DNA of 64,000 bases from Rhinopomastus cyanomelas (GCA_013400115.1 VXBP01009023.1:1-64000), one strand, 5' to 3'; counted from the first letter of the stretch, positions 1-11,394 are shown. Translations and numbers: made by a program. The notes: generated from the letters alone by a model not told the origin.

Positions 1-48
1 GCCTGCAGCGACACCGTGTGCTGCTCCCACTCCTCTCACGCTCCCTGA
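1..48 (-). promoter_or_regulatory. PCDHA: PCDHA promoter element (CSE/CGCT box) of an exon left of the window
   Basis: The first 48 bases match the block found 160-180 bp upstream of all six variable-exon ATGs. On the minus strand this block contains TGTCGCTGCAGG, including the CGCT core of the known protocadherin conserved sequence element, where CTCF binds in mammals. Its 5'UTR and coding exon must lie at lower coordinates outside the window. Seen: the sequence match. Inferred: a seventh variable exon. Confidence 0.85.
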
Positions 49-54
49 GTCTTC

Positions 55-1310
55 TCTGGTCTACTCGACCTGCCCTAGTTCCATTACATCCTTATTTTTC
101 ACTTTTTCTCCTTTCTTGCTTCTTGCACAGATTCCTTCCTTCATCTTTTATAGCTTTGTACCCTATGTTTCTACCTTTTAACCTTCACTCTCTTTTCCTT
201 TTTTTTTTCGTTCTTTTCTTTCTCTGTTATTTTTTTTCTTCTCTGTTTCTTACTGTCCCGTGCCTGCTCGTGCCTCCCACTTGCTCTTCCGTTTTCATTC
301 TTCTCACTTCTTGACCCCCGCTGGCAGGGTCCCTAACGCCTCCGGCGATGCGCATGCAAACGCATTAAAGCCGGAGCCATCAGCGCCGATTAGGGGCTCT
401 AAACACAGGCTAAATCCATCTCTCTAATGACGGGGATATTTGACACACACCAGCTGCGTTCCGTGTCTATACGCGACCTCGCTGGACTCTGGTAAGGCAG
501 TCTTATTACTTAATTTCTTTCCGGTTTTTCTCATGTTCCTTCCTTTGCTACTTCCTTGTGGCAGTTTTTCCTTAGTTGTTTTTTTTTTTTATTTTTACTA
601 TTTCCTTCTCTCAATGCGCATACTTCTGTGTACAGTGATAACATCAATGCTGCATTCAAGTCGTTTATAGCTTCCGACTTCATCTTAATTATCCATTCTC
701 TGGTTTGTATTTGACTGTTTTTTTATCTTCTTCCCTTCTTTGCTGTACTCACTTACTGTTCCAGATTCTTATTTTTCTCATTCATCCTTCTTTTCTCTTT
801 CCTATGCCTACCCTCTCCTTCTTTTCTCTTTGTCTCTTTTTCGTCTCCTTTTTCAATATGTTTGCTGTAGGACCACATCATAACTGCTATGAAGTACTGA
901 CCTGCCCTCAGGTAAGAAGTTATCCCCTCTTCTTCACCAGTTTTCTGCAGGTACAGGGTCCCAGAGTATCAAGAATGCCGAGGTCATCAACACTTTGTAA
1001 TTTCTTCCTGCCGTAGGGTTCATCTTTTCCTGCTTCCTTTCTTGTTCTTTCCTTATTTCTTTCGTCTTGGGCATATCTTCCTTTATCTTACATCCTTTTC
1101 CAATTTCTCTTCCTTGTCTCTTCTCTCTTTCCACACCTACTTTCTCTTCCAGTCTCTCCTGCCCTGTCCTTGTCTTCTACATTTAACTACTTCCATCCTC
1201 GTACCTTCTATTTCTTTTTTACCAAAAGATTTCATGTGGCTCTTTTCATGAAGCACGAAAATGCCCTTCAACGAGAGTTCTTATTCCCATTCCCTTCTGA
1301 CTTCCATGCC
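55..1310 (-). other. Upstream tract of the off-window exon, purine-rich on the gene strand
   Basis: The plus strand is strongly T/C-rich with many TTCTT and TTTTCTT runs. It is homologous in layout to the tracts upstream of V1-V6. It holds the conserved block at 367-396, a version of the 'third' block near 630-670, and near 1246-1290 the start of the block that reads 'GAAGCACnnAAnTGCCCTT' in other units. Open frames here are low-complexity Leu/Phe/Ser strings and are not genes. Confidence 0.6.
367..396 (-). promoter_or_regulatory. Conserved upstream element 2 (off-window exon copy)
   Basis: The plus strand reads AAAGCCGGAGCCATCAG followed by a GATTAGGGGC-like segment, 366 bp from the start of the CSE. 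Equivalent blocks occur at 7529, 17406, 23227, 29321, 37637 and 45379, each 320-520 bp upstream of its own CSE. Function is unknown. The retention of this block amid diverged low-complexity DNA suggests constraint or conversion. Confidence 0.6.
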
Positions 1311-1854
1311 TTCAGACGGTCAACAACCTTCATGCTTTTCTCCAGAACATGTGTGATAGACAGAAATCCCCTGCATCTCCCCATCTGGATGAAGACCACA
1401 GTTAAGCCTCCAGTCTACTCTGGGATCCAGCAAATAAAAGGCATAAATGTGGAAATATCATTTCTACTACATCAGAACACACACCCCCAACAGAAATCAG
1501 CTCAAAGCTCTTGAAACCATCAGTTGCCAAAATTCAGCCAACAACACCTCAAACACAGTTACAAACAGATTTCCAACATGACAGTTTAAACCATTAAGGG
1601 TGGGACTTTTTGCTGAGAGAAGAAAACCAAAAGGAACCTGCATTCCTCCACTTTCAAACAAAAGGTTTGCTAACATCTTGGCTATGAAGTGGGGTTCTTT
1701 GACTGCATGGCAAAGGACATGACCAACAACATAAAATATTCAAGAGAAAATATTAACAAAGCATATTAAAAATATCTTCATGTATCCCAGGAACACCACA
1801 ATAGGCTCTAAGAATGTTCAAAACTTCCAAATTCTTGAGAGGATACGAAGCAAC
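1311..1854. other. Intergenic, AT-rich, no gene seen
   Basis: Non-coding, with weak similarity to the same position in other units, for example the segment around 1600-1660 against 18690-18760 (both carry AAAACCAAAAGGAAC). No exon, RNA gene or intact transposon was recognised. Confidence 0.5.
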
Positions 1855-3210
1855 CAGCATGTGCATCGGGCCCCTTCTCAACATTTTCTACTGGTATCCT
1901 CCATGACAAGCCATGGGAAATCAGATCCCCAGCTAGGCAGACATTATTCAGTCCTTCCCCAGTGACACACAGTCCATGTTCTACCCAGCATCTTCACTCC
2001 CTCAGTCAAGACTGTTCCCCACCAAAAGCCAACCTTGCAGTCATGCATGCCAAGGACATACTCTGGCACAGGAAGCACAGCACTGTCAACATATCTAGAC
2101 ATTGATCCAGGACAAGAACATGCCCCAGCTCTAAGCCAAACTCTAGGCATCATCTGAGGCCTTTGCACATTCCCACCTTGCCCCATGATCAATGCAAAGA
2201 ACATACAAGAACATAGATTTTCTGCATAAATCCTCTCAGATGCCTGAACTTCACAGTAATTAATTTTCAGCAACTGCAGGTTGAATTGTGACAGAGATGC
2301 ACGTTACTCTTCCTATAGAACAGGATACCAGTTCTGTGACAAAGTTAATCCAAAAGACCAAATGTCATTGACTGTTCAGTCAATCCAGCATGAAGATACC
2401 ATCATTTAGCAGAAACCAAAGCTCATCTGTGTCTCAAACTCATCCTCAGCAGATACGAGCAACTTGTAATATCAATGGGTCGTTCTTCAAAATTAAAATG
2501 AAAACACAATAAACCAAACAACATAGGAACTCATTCTGCTATATCAGAATGTCAGGTCTGCCAGCTTCTTGACTAGAGAGACTACTTTTCTTCCATAGCA
2601 AGACCAAGCCCAGAGGGACAGCCAAGGAGACATTCAAGGAAGGTTGCCAGAATTATATAGAAGTCAAAAAGTTTCTGTTTAACCAACATTTCAAATCAAA
2701 ACCAAGAGATTAAAGGCAAGTATGGCAGTTATCTTCAAAGGCAATAGTACCACAGTGAACAACAGGGTGTAAGAATATGTAAGACTTCTATAGGTCCTCA
2801 GAGGATCCTGAGAGCAGATGCCTGCAACAGGCATTTTCTCCAGGAATTCTATTGGCATCCTTTGTGATAGGCCACAGGAAATTATATCTGCAGCTAAGTG
2901 GACACTGTGCACTCCCTCCCTAATGATGCAGACCATGTTTTACAGGGCATCTCCACTTCCATCAGTGAGGAGTCTTCTTCACTCAAAATCATCATCCTCA
3001 TGACATATTTCCAGATCATACTCTGTACCTCTCAACAGGATCAGCACAAAGATACACAGACATTGTTTGACCCCATGCCCAAGCTGTAAACCTTAACTCT
3101 GAGCATGACCCAGGTCTTCATACGGCCTTGATTTCCCTCACAACTGGCACAAAGAACACATGGGCAGATGCAGAGACACTCACTGTAAGTTAAACTACAG
3201 CACATCCACA
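1855..3210. repeat. Intergenic subrepeat, two tandem copies
   Basis: Two diverged copies start at about 1858 and 2818, a spacing of about 960 bp. Both run through 'catcctcnatgacaagcc', 'gaaatcagatctccagcta', 'cagtccttccccagtgaca', 'tctgagcatgatccaggc' and 'atcagcacaaagaacat' type segments. The same unit recurs at 8860, 11400/12405, 18905, 25245, 30765/33080 and 46545. It has no coding capacity and matches no repeat family I know. It may simply be a duplicated part of the ancestral array unit. Confidence 0.65.
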
Positions 3211-3399
3211 ACAGGAACATACAGAAGGCTGCAAAGCCACACAAATAGCAGCTCCTCCAAGGTACGTAAACTTCATAATGAATGATTTGTGCCTTTTCAG
3301 CTATGTTCAGTGGAAACTGTACAGACCTGAATGTTAGAGTTCTTAACTGTTCCATGAATAGACCTGTGACAGCTATGCAGATCTGCTACGGCACTTGGA

Positions 3400-3960
3400 A
3401 TGCAGGAAGGTCTTTTGAGACAGCCAGCAGGGTTTCACCAAAGACAAGCACTGCCTGATCAAGCTAGTTTTTCTATGCTGACGTGACTATGCTGGTGGAC
3501 AAGAGAAGAGTTACAGGTATCAGCTTCTCTGAAACATTTTATGTGGTCCTCCACAACCTCTTTCTCTCTAAATTTGATATATCAACTGTTTGGGGGATGA
3601 GGAATTGGCGGGACAGCTATATGTAGAGGGTAGTGGTCAATACCTCAGTGTCTAGACAGTAATGAATGGTGTCCCTTACAGACCCACAAGGGAACAAAGA
3701 CTGTTTAATATCTTCATTAATGATACAGACAGTGCGATTGATTCCACACTCAGCAAAATTGCAGATGACACCAAATTGGGTGGTGAAGTTGTCACAGCTG
3801 AGTGATGGGATGTCATTCAGAGAGTTGTGGACAAGCATGAGAAGTGGGCCCGTACAAATTCGTGAGAGTCAGCAAGGCAAAGTGTAAGGTCCTGCACCCT
3901 GGTCGGGGTAATTGTCAGTATCAGTACAGGCTGGGGGATGAATCAAATTAGAACAGTATT
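3400..3960 (+). mobile_element. CR1 LINE fragment (old, plus strand)
   Basis: Plus-strand pieces translate with frameshifts to CR1 reverse-transcriptase signatures: 'FNIFINDTDSAID', then 'KIADDTKLGGEV' (the F/YADD-like box), then 'KVLHPG'. The copy is riddled with indels. Its left part recurs at 33650-33830 in the V1/V2 unit, so the insertion predates duplication of the units. Confidence 0.8.
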
Positions 3961-4986
3961 GTATAGAAGGGTTTGGAGACACTGGTGGGTGAGGTTAGAT
4001 GTGAGCAAGCAAGATTTTCCTCGATTTTTATACCACAGGAAAAGAGATCAACTAAGCAAATATTTTCCAGTTTGTTCTTAGTTACACAACGCACCACCCA
4101 ATACTTCCACTTCCACCAGGAACAGACCGTACTCACAGCCACAATATGCAGAGATTACACTACAAGAACATGCACTAGAGATTGTGACCTGGCCACAATC
4201 TGAGCTTGATCCAGGCCTATGCATATCCCTCGCTTTCCCTCACAATCACGCTGAAAGAATATGAGGAGTGATGCCAAACCACCCTGTACCTCCTAGGGAC
4301 AGCTGCTGGAATATTGTGAGCCTTTCCATGAATTTTGAATCCAAAGTAATTACTTAGGATTCTGTGATGAGTGTTGTGACAGCAGTTACCTTACCACATA
4401 ATTGCAAGGGTATGTACACCTTTAGACCTTAATTATGCTAAGGTGAAAAACTGTTAGACATTTCAACAGTTACAGAAATCTCTCACACAAAAAGAATAGA
4501 AGAAAAAGAGGAAGAAAAATCAACACAATACAGTTGATATCAGTCATCAAAGTAATAAGGTTCTCAGTGCCTGAGAGACTGTCACCAACACAGCCTATCC
4601 ATCTAGCCCTGCTTCAACAACCTCGGGTGCAAACAAAACAAAAACCACAACCAAGAACATCCATAAATGCAAAGTCATGGAACCTCTCAAAGCAGTTGTA
4701 ATACATTTCATTCTTCTGGAGAACAACTCAAACGCAAAGCAACATATCTAGGTTCACTACAGTAATTGCTGTTCAGTGCTCTAAAAGTAAAAATCAAAAA
4801 ACAAAATGAAAGAAAGGCAGATACCTTTCACAGCTTTAGTACAGCCAACAAACCACAACTACTAGTGGTATTCAAGGGATGAATCTCGCTACCATCCAAG
4901 ATTGAAAACGGGAAGGGAGAGAGCTTGAGACAAAGGAAGAGAGAAAAAATAAAGTGACAAGAGATAAGAAAGGCAGGGCCACTGAC
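3961..4986. other. Intergenic and 3' (intronic) flank of V6
   Basis: AT-rich. A diverged piece of the subrepeat may lie at about 4030-4260. From 4400 to 4980 it resembles 33840-34200, sharing TTAGACATTT-like and 'CTGAGTGCCTG' segments. No gene recognised. V6 splices leftwards through this region. Confidence 0.5.
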
Positions 4987-7033
4987 CGTGTCCAGTAGAG
5001 ACGGTGCCTCTGGCTGAGTCAACTTCCCTGCGACGCCGGGCGGAGCTGGCGGAGGTGGCGGGAAGTTGGGGCTGAAAACCATCAGGTCGCTCTTGCCCGC
5101 GCCATCCGACACGCACAGGCTCCGGCTCTGGCGCTGCGAGTACGACCAGCTCCCCACTTCGCTCGCGCACACCAGCGTCGTCGGACCGGCACCCGACAGC
5201 ACGGCCGAACGCGGCCAACACCGCGACCCAACGTACAGCAACAGCGCCACCACGAACACGCTCGACACCGAGCAGATGGCCACCACCAGCCACACGTTCG
5301 TCGCCCACTCAGACACACCCGCTGCAAAAGCAGTAGATCCAGCGCCGCCCCGCGCCATCCCTCCAATCCCTGCTGACGAGCCCGCAGAAGCCTGCGCCGT
5401 CTCGCTGCTCTCCACCAGCGACACGCTCAGCGTGGCCGTGACCGAGAGCGGCGGCTCCCCGTGGTCACGCACCACGATCACCAGCCTCTGCCGAGGGCCG
5501 TCCGCCTCCTCCAACGCCCGCGCCGTGCTCACCTCGCCGCTGTACAGACCCACGCGGAACGCGCCCTTCCCACGCGGCTCCAACAGCTCGTAGCGCAGCC
5601 ACGCGTTGTACCCAGAGTCCGCGTCCACCGCGCGGATCTTCGCCACCACCTGACCCGCCGGCGCACCCCACGACGCCCACGCCCACAGCGATCCCGGCTC
5701 CAAAAACGACGAACCCTCGCCCGACAACACCCCGCCCGCGCCTGCNCGCCGGCGACCCGCCATCCTCCGCACGCACCTCCACCTCGTACTCCGACACACG
5801 CTCCCGGTCCAGCGCCTCCCGCAGCACCAGCGAGTACGAGCCCGCGAACGTCGACACCAGACCGAACGGCGACGCCGGCCACAGCAAGCAGCGCACGCGA
5901 CCGTTCACCCCCGAGTCCCGGTCCGACACGCTCAGCACAGCCACCACCGTCCCCACCGCCGCGTCCTCCGACACTGGCACCGACAGCGACGTTACACGCA
6001 CCTCCGGCGCGTTGTCGTTCACGTCCACCACCTCCATCACAACCTTGCAGTGACCCGACAGTGAAGGCCAACCTTTGTCTCTCGCTTCAATACGGAAATC
6101 AAAGACACTGATTTCTTCGAAGTCCAGGGCGCCCCTGAGATGGATCTCTCCCGTTTCCGGATTGACACTAACCACATCTTTACCACTGGCAGGAATGAAG
6201 CTGGTTGCCGTGTAAGTCACCTCGCTGTTACTCCCCAAGTCCCGGTCCGTAGCGTTCACTCGCACCACTACAGTCCCTTCTGCTGCGCTCTCTGGAAGCT
6301 GCACTTTATAGACCGACTGGTTGAACTGGGGAGCATTGTCATTCGCATCCAGCACTGAGATCACCAGCTCCATCGTCCCCGACTGGGACGGTCGGCCACC
6401 GTCACTCGCTGTCAACAACAACCGATGCTCAGGCACCGTCTCACGGTCCAAAGGCTTCAATAAAACAAGATCGGGGACAGGGTTTCGCTCATCAGCTTTC
6501 TGTAAATCCAAACCGAAGTGCTCGCTGGGGCTCAGAGTGTACGAGAGCTGCGCGTTAGAGCCCACATCGGCATCCGATGCGGCCTCCAACGGGAAACGGG
6601 AACCCGGCAGCGTGTTCAGCTCCGCGATGCTGAGGTTCTTCTGGGCGGCAGGGAAGACCGGGGCGTTGTCGTTGATGTCGGTGACCTCCAGCTCCACGTG
6701 GAAGACGCGCAGCGGCCGCTCCAGCAGCACCTCCAGCCGCAGGGCGCACGGCGCGTCCTTCCCGCACAGCTCCTCCCGGTCCAGGCGCGAGCTCACCACC
6801 AGCGCCCCGCTCGCACCGCTCACCTCCACGCTCGCCCGCCGGCCCTGCGGCACCAGGCGCAACCGCCGCGACTCCGCCTTGCCCGCCTCCAGACCCAGGT
6901 CCTGCGACAGATGGCCCACCACCGTCCCGGCCTTCGCCTCCTCAGGCACCGAGTACCGCACCTGACCGACCACCAGCGCCCACACTGCATGCAGCACCAG
7001 CACCCGCAACAACGAACCCCAGTACACGGCCAT
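4987..7033 (-). CDS. PCDHA: PCDHA variable exon V6 (assembly-broken)
   Basis: Protocadherin alpha variable exon, encoding a homophilic neuronal adhesion receptor ectodomain. The start at 7033 (MAVYWGSLL) aligns with all paralogues. The donor GTCAGT at 4986-4981 follows codons LLDT. EC1-EC4 are in frame to 'EDGGSPA'. An N at 5746 then replaces about 438 bp present in V5 (15187-15624), removing the end of EC4 and all of EC5 (about residues 429-574) and shifting the frame. EC6, TM and tail (KSDLMVFSP, PPPPPAPPGVAG) are intact below it. Exon length plus 437 bp is 2484 bp, exactly 828 codons as in V1, so I read this as a collapsed assembly rather than a pseudogene. EC2-EC3 are unlike those of any sibling (loop ADERNPVPD, EC3 start VQLPESAAEG). 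Confidence 0.9.
5746..5746. other. Single-N assembly junction inside V6
   Basis: The N joins EC6 coding sequence (…GCCCGCGCCTGC) directly to EC4 coding sequence (CGCCGGCGACCCGCC). Against V5 the junction skips 438 bp. The missing segment is the GC-rich, near-identical part of all paralogues, where short reads or repeat collapse would fail. Confidence 0.85.
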
Positions 7034-7204
7034 CGACCCACACCGACGATCCCCGACCCCGATTGGGCCCCACACGGCTCCCCGACACCGCCCGCACCCA
7101 CCGGCTCTCCTCTCCAGCTCCCCGTTCCGCCCCCACCGCGCTCACAGCCGGGTTCTTCGCAGCACCGGGGCGGATCCGCCTCGCTGCTCTGCCATCGTTT
7201 CTGA

Positions 7205-7250
7205 GCCTGCAGCGACACCGTGTGCTGCTCCTACGCCTCGCACGCTCCCC
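7205..7250 (-). promoter_or_regulatory. PCDHA: CSE/CGCT-box promoter element of V6
   Basis: It lies 172 bp upstream of the V6 ATG and carries the shared TGTCGCTGCAGG core followed upstream by GAGCGTGCGAGG-like sequence. The 5'UTR between it and the ATG is GC-rich and essentially identical to that of V3 over about 110 bp (7095-7210 against 28860-28972). Confidence 0.85.
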
Positions 7251-7259
7251 GACACCGAC

Positions 7260-8410
7260 TCCCCGCTGACCAATTCGTCCATCTCTCTTGACTTAATTTT
7301 CTTTCTCTCTTATTTTTCTTACTTTATTTTATTTCTTTCCATGTGCTCTCTCTCCTTTTCTTTGGTTTTCCTACTTTTTCTGTGCCCTTTGTTCTTTTTA
7401 CCACTTCTTTTTGTTCTTGCTCTGTCGTCTTCTGTTCTTTACTCCCTTTGCTCTTTCCTTTGCATTCTTCTCATTCTACTACCCCTGGCACTTCCCCATT
7501 AGCCTCGGGTAATCTGGCAGAGACTATCAAAGCCGGAGCCACCAACGCTAAATCAGGCCCACAGCGTTAATCACCGACCATCAGCGCGGTCTCTAACCAA
7601 TGGGAAGACAATTACCGACCAACCGGATTCGGTTTCTGCATGTCGCTGCACCCTAGCTACCGCCTTTACAGTTTCTTCATACCTTGCTCTTGTTTTACAT
7701 TTTCGTATATTATTTCCGTTTCTTCTCTGCTTGCTTTTTTCTTTTTTCATTATTTTCTCCCCTCCTGCACATTTCAGTGCACAGTGACTGCGTCATTACC
7801 TTCCAGGTAACTCGTTTATCACTTCTGCCTTTGTGTTGTTTTTTTTCTTTTGCTTGCATTGGTTGTTCCTTCTCGTATTTATCCTTCTTTACTTCTCTTA
7901 TTTGTCTTCCTCTTCTTTTCTCTTTCCCGCCGTCTCATTTTCTTCTCTGTTTGCATCTTCCTTGTATCCTTTACCGTCCTGTTTCCTATAGGAGTACTTC
8001 ACACTCACCATAAAGCAAAGTCATGCCCTCCGGCAAGAAGTTAACTTACTCAAGGGTTTTCTGAAGGCCTTTGCTCAGAATCCTGAACTACCAAGTGTGC
8101 CGAGGTCATCAATTTCTTCTAATTCCTCCCTGCTGTAGATTGCTTGCAGGCATCATTTCCTTAATTTCTCCCTTTCCCATTGTTCACCTCTTCTGAGTCT
8201 CTTTCCTTCTTTTAATTCCTCTTTTTTCTTACCCAGTCTATTGAGCGCTGTCCTTCCGTCCCACACTCAACTGCTTCCATCCTTCTATCTTCTTTTCTGT
8301 TTTCACCTCACCAGAAAAGTATTTCACATGACTACACAGCTCTTCACATGAAGCACAAAACTGCCCTTTGGCAAAAGTTATTATTTACCATTCCTTCTGA
8401 TTTCCAGGGC
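7260..8410 (-). other. Upstream tract of V6, purine-rich on the gene strand
   Basis: T/C-rich on the plus strand, interrupted by conserved element 2 (7529) and, near 7780-7830, a block of the 'ACAGTGACTGCGTCATTACC…CTCGTTTAT' type shared with 45635-45680 and 630-670. It ends at the 'catgaagcacaaaactgcc' block near 8347. No coding potential beyond low-complexity Phe/Leu/Ser frames. Confidence 0.6.
7529..7565 (-). promoter_or_regulatory. Conserved upstream element 2, V6 copy
   Basis: AAAGCCGGAGCCACCAACGC on the plus strand followed by TAAATCAGG, 324 bp upstream of the V6 CSE. The second half is less well kept than in V2 or V4. Confidence 0.6.
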
Positions 8411-8859
8411 TTCTGCCAGGAAACAAATTTCTTTATTTGGTCTAGTCAATGACAGACAGATAAAATACTCCCCTATTACCCTTTCTCTCGCTGTCTGGAA
8501 GAAAGAGTCTTCATCCACTATTACCAACCCATTGCCAATATGACAGAGGTCAAACCATTAATGCCAAGAGTTTTTCCTAAGAAAGCTATAGAAACCCCTT
8601 GCATTCTATTGAACCACATTTGCCAATATTTTGGCTATGATGATATCTTCTTCCTCTGCCTTACAAGGGATATGAGCAGAGAGATTACCAATAAAAGGAT
8701 TTGTTAAGGCAAAGAGAGTCAAATTATGAAACAACATAACATGTTCAGAAAATGATGACTAAAGGTGCCTACAGTAGATGTCTTCACACAAAAACACCAA
8801 GGATGGCAACCGTGCAAAAGCTGGGAGAGAAAACTAAGCAAGCAGCTCTTGCTTCAGGC
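8411..8859. other. Intergenic, no gene seen
   Basis: AT-rich unit DNA with weak paralogy to 1320-1850. No exon, RNA gene or transposon recognised. Confidence 0.5.
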
Positions 8860-9200
8860 TTCTTCTCAGAGTTTTCTACTGCCATCCTCTATGACACATC
8901 ACAGGAAATCACTTAGCAGACATTCTCTAGTCCTTCCCCAATTACATGGACCCAGCACCTACATTTTCCTCAGCTAAGAATCTGGCCCATCAAAAATCAC
9001 CATTGACACATACCCAGTCCCTACTCTGTGCCACTGGGAGCATCATCACTGCAGCACCCAGACATTGGTCCAAACCAAAACATGCCTCAGCTCTAAACCC
9101 AGATCTGAGCATGATCCAGACCTTGGCTCATCCACACCTTGTGTCATGATCAGCACAAAGACTATATGGACAGACGCAAAGACACTCACTTCCTAGATGG
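8860..9200. repeat. Intergenic subrepeat, single copy
   Basis: Matches 1855-2250: 'catcctctatgacacatca', 'cagtccttccccaattaca', 'agctctaaacccagatctg', 'gtcatgatcagcacaaaga'. Its expected tandem partner is missing or displaced by the CR1 that follows at 9424. Confidence 0.6.
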
Positions 9201-9423
9201 CTCGTTTTACATGCCTGAACTTCACACTAAATACATGGAACCTTTTGAGTAGTTTCAGCTAGAAACTCTACAAAGCTCTGCATTACAGTTCTTAAATAAT
9301 CTGTTATTAGAGACTGTGACAGCTCTGATGCCCATCGGCAGCAATTTCATTTGCCAAGAGTACAACACCAAATGCCAAACACATGTGCGCTCCTAATAGC
9401 AACTAGGTGGGAGAATTTGTACC

Positions 9424-10045
9424 ATAGAATCATTTAATGATTTATGTAAGAAAGGCTATCAGAAAAACATCTTGTTCCAACATCTCTGCCATGGCCAGGA
9501 ACACCTCTCATTAGAACAGATTGCCCAGAGTCCAATCCAACCCGACCTTGAACACTTCCAGGCATCTTGCATCCTCTGCTTCTCTGGGCAGCTGGTTCCA
9601 GTGCCTCAGCACCCTCATAGTGAGAATGTTCTTCCTAGGATTAAATCTACCCTCTTTCAGTTTCAACTTGCTCCCCCTCATGCTATCACTAGATGCCCTC
9701 ATAAAAAGTCCCTCTCCAGCTTTCCTGTAGCCCTTTTCAGGTACTGGAAAGGCTGCTATGAGGTTCTCCCAAAGTCTTGTCTTCTCCAGGATGAACAACT
9801 CCCTCAGCCTGTCTTCATAGCAGAAGTTCTCCAGCCCTCAGATCATCCTTGTAGCCCTTTTCTGGACTCACTCCAACACTTCCAAGTCCTTCTAATGTTG
9901 GGGAATCCAGAATTGGATGCAATATTTCAGGTGGGGTCTTGCAAGAGCATCCTTTGATCTCCTGATCACACTTCTTCTGATGCAGCCCAGGATGCAGCTG
10001 GCCTTCTGGTCGGCACTCATACACTGCCAGCTAATGCTGAGCTTA
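9424..10045 (-). mobile_element. CR1 LINE 3' fragment (minus strand)
   Basis: The plus strand reads from the 3' end (ATAGAATCATTTAATG) through the usual reverse CR1 order: 'cccagagtccaatccaac', 'ttccagtgcctcagcaccc', 'ccctcatgctatcactaga', 'ggcaatattt…caggtgggg', 'ggatgcagctggccttctgg'. Translated on the minus strand this gives pieces of the CR1 reverse-transcriptase C-terminus (VLRHWNQLPREAEDARCLE). It is diverged and disabled. Confidence 0.85.
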
Positions 10046-10053
10046 AAACTTGA

Positions 10054-11320
10054 AACACCAGAGCTGGGCTGCTGTGCAGGATTTGTCCTGTACCTGCACA
10101 TAACAGACCAAGCAAGGCCTGCATCATAGGACACAGCACCTCTACTGAGGCCAACTCTGCAAATGCACAAGTCAGGTGCGCAAAGATTGCACCCACATCC
10201 TCATATGCTCTTAAAAACCCTGCCTGAGGAGGAAAGAGGCTCCACCTCACGGCAACATCAAATGCTGTAGATGCTGCTATGGAAGCCCATTAATACACAA
10301 GGACAGCAGATCAAAGTGCTACCTCCCTACAACACCTTTCCTACAACAACAGCAAATATGTTCATCAGATAGTATGCACCAGTCTGCATCTCACTCCCTC
10401 TTAGCAATGTACTGCTCACGTCAAACAAGCAGCAGTGCAAGGGACTGTCTCTAGTAGTAGACATTCATGACCTCAAAACATACTGTGCACGTTTCAATAC
10501 CATATTCTATTCCAACATCAGGAGGGCCTCCAACTCCAGTCCCTGGGAGCTTTGGAAAGGATCCTGCTAAAGAATATTTCATAGCAATCCTGCCTTGTGC
10601 TTCCTTCTAAGTCTCTCTCCTTCCCCACTCTGAACATAACCTCTCATATTATGACACAGCCCATGGTATTCCCAAGGATTTCCTTTGTGTTTCTGCAACA
10701 GAACACCAGAGCTGGGCTGCTCTGCAAGGTTTAGCATGAGCAGACACATATTGGAATGAGTGAATGATGAGAGCACCTCTACCAACCACACCTTTGCCAG
10801 TGCACAAGTATGGAATCTGAGCACCCAAAAGTCACATCTTCTTCCTTACCTCCCTTGTAAATCCTGCTGGAGGAGGATCACTGAACCAATATAGCCACAC
10901 CAAAGGCTATGAACAACTTCTTTGGATACCCATCACAAATTAACAAAAGTACATTAAAGCATGAAGTACCTTTCCCAAAAGAGCAGCAAACATATTCATC
11001 AGATAGTTTTCAGCAGTCTGCACCTCACACACTCTATAAAAACCACATTTTCCATGCCAAGTAGGCAGGCAGCAGCACAAGATACAATTGGGCATTTCAA
11101 TACCACACAATTATCTTAAGACCCCAAAGACTCCAACTCCAGACCACTGGGAACCTCTGAAAGATCCGCAGAAGAATATTCTGTGCCCATCATGCCTCAT
11201 TCTTTCCTCTAGATAGCATCAATTCTTTACTCCGCAATGTTTCTCAATACAGGCACATCACCTCATGTTCTTGTCTTCTTATGACATGGCCTATGGTCTT
11301 TCTGAGGATTTCAACACCCC
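10054..11320. repeat. Tandem duplication, about 0.65-kb period
   Basis: Two copies begin at about 10055 and 10702 with 'ACACCAGAGCTGGGCTGCT'. Shared landmarks are 'gcacctctac', 'gcaacatca/tatagcca', 'ttcatcagatagt', 'cagtctgcat/acctcac', 'agcagcacaag/gcagtgcaag' and 'atgacacagcccatgg/atgacatggcctatgg'. No coding capacity. It appears only in the V5-V6 interval, helping to explain why that interval (9.9 kb ATG to ATG) is the longest. Confidence 0.65.
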
Positions 11321-11394
11321 ACAGCTAATCTTCCCACAGCTCAAGGTCACCCATCACATCACAAAATGACCATGCCCTACACAGTGCCACTGTC

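Noticed and set aside
18..314. Hydrophobic Leu/Phe/Ser 'membrane protein' frames in the upstream tracts (also 7684-8013, 29092-29283, 45022-45402)
   Set aside because: They are by-products of T/C-rich low-complexity DNA. The frames are not conserved between homologous tracts.
4987..7033. V6 as a true pseudogene
   Set aside because: The only lesion coincides with an N, and the missing length restores an 828-codon exon exactly.
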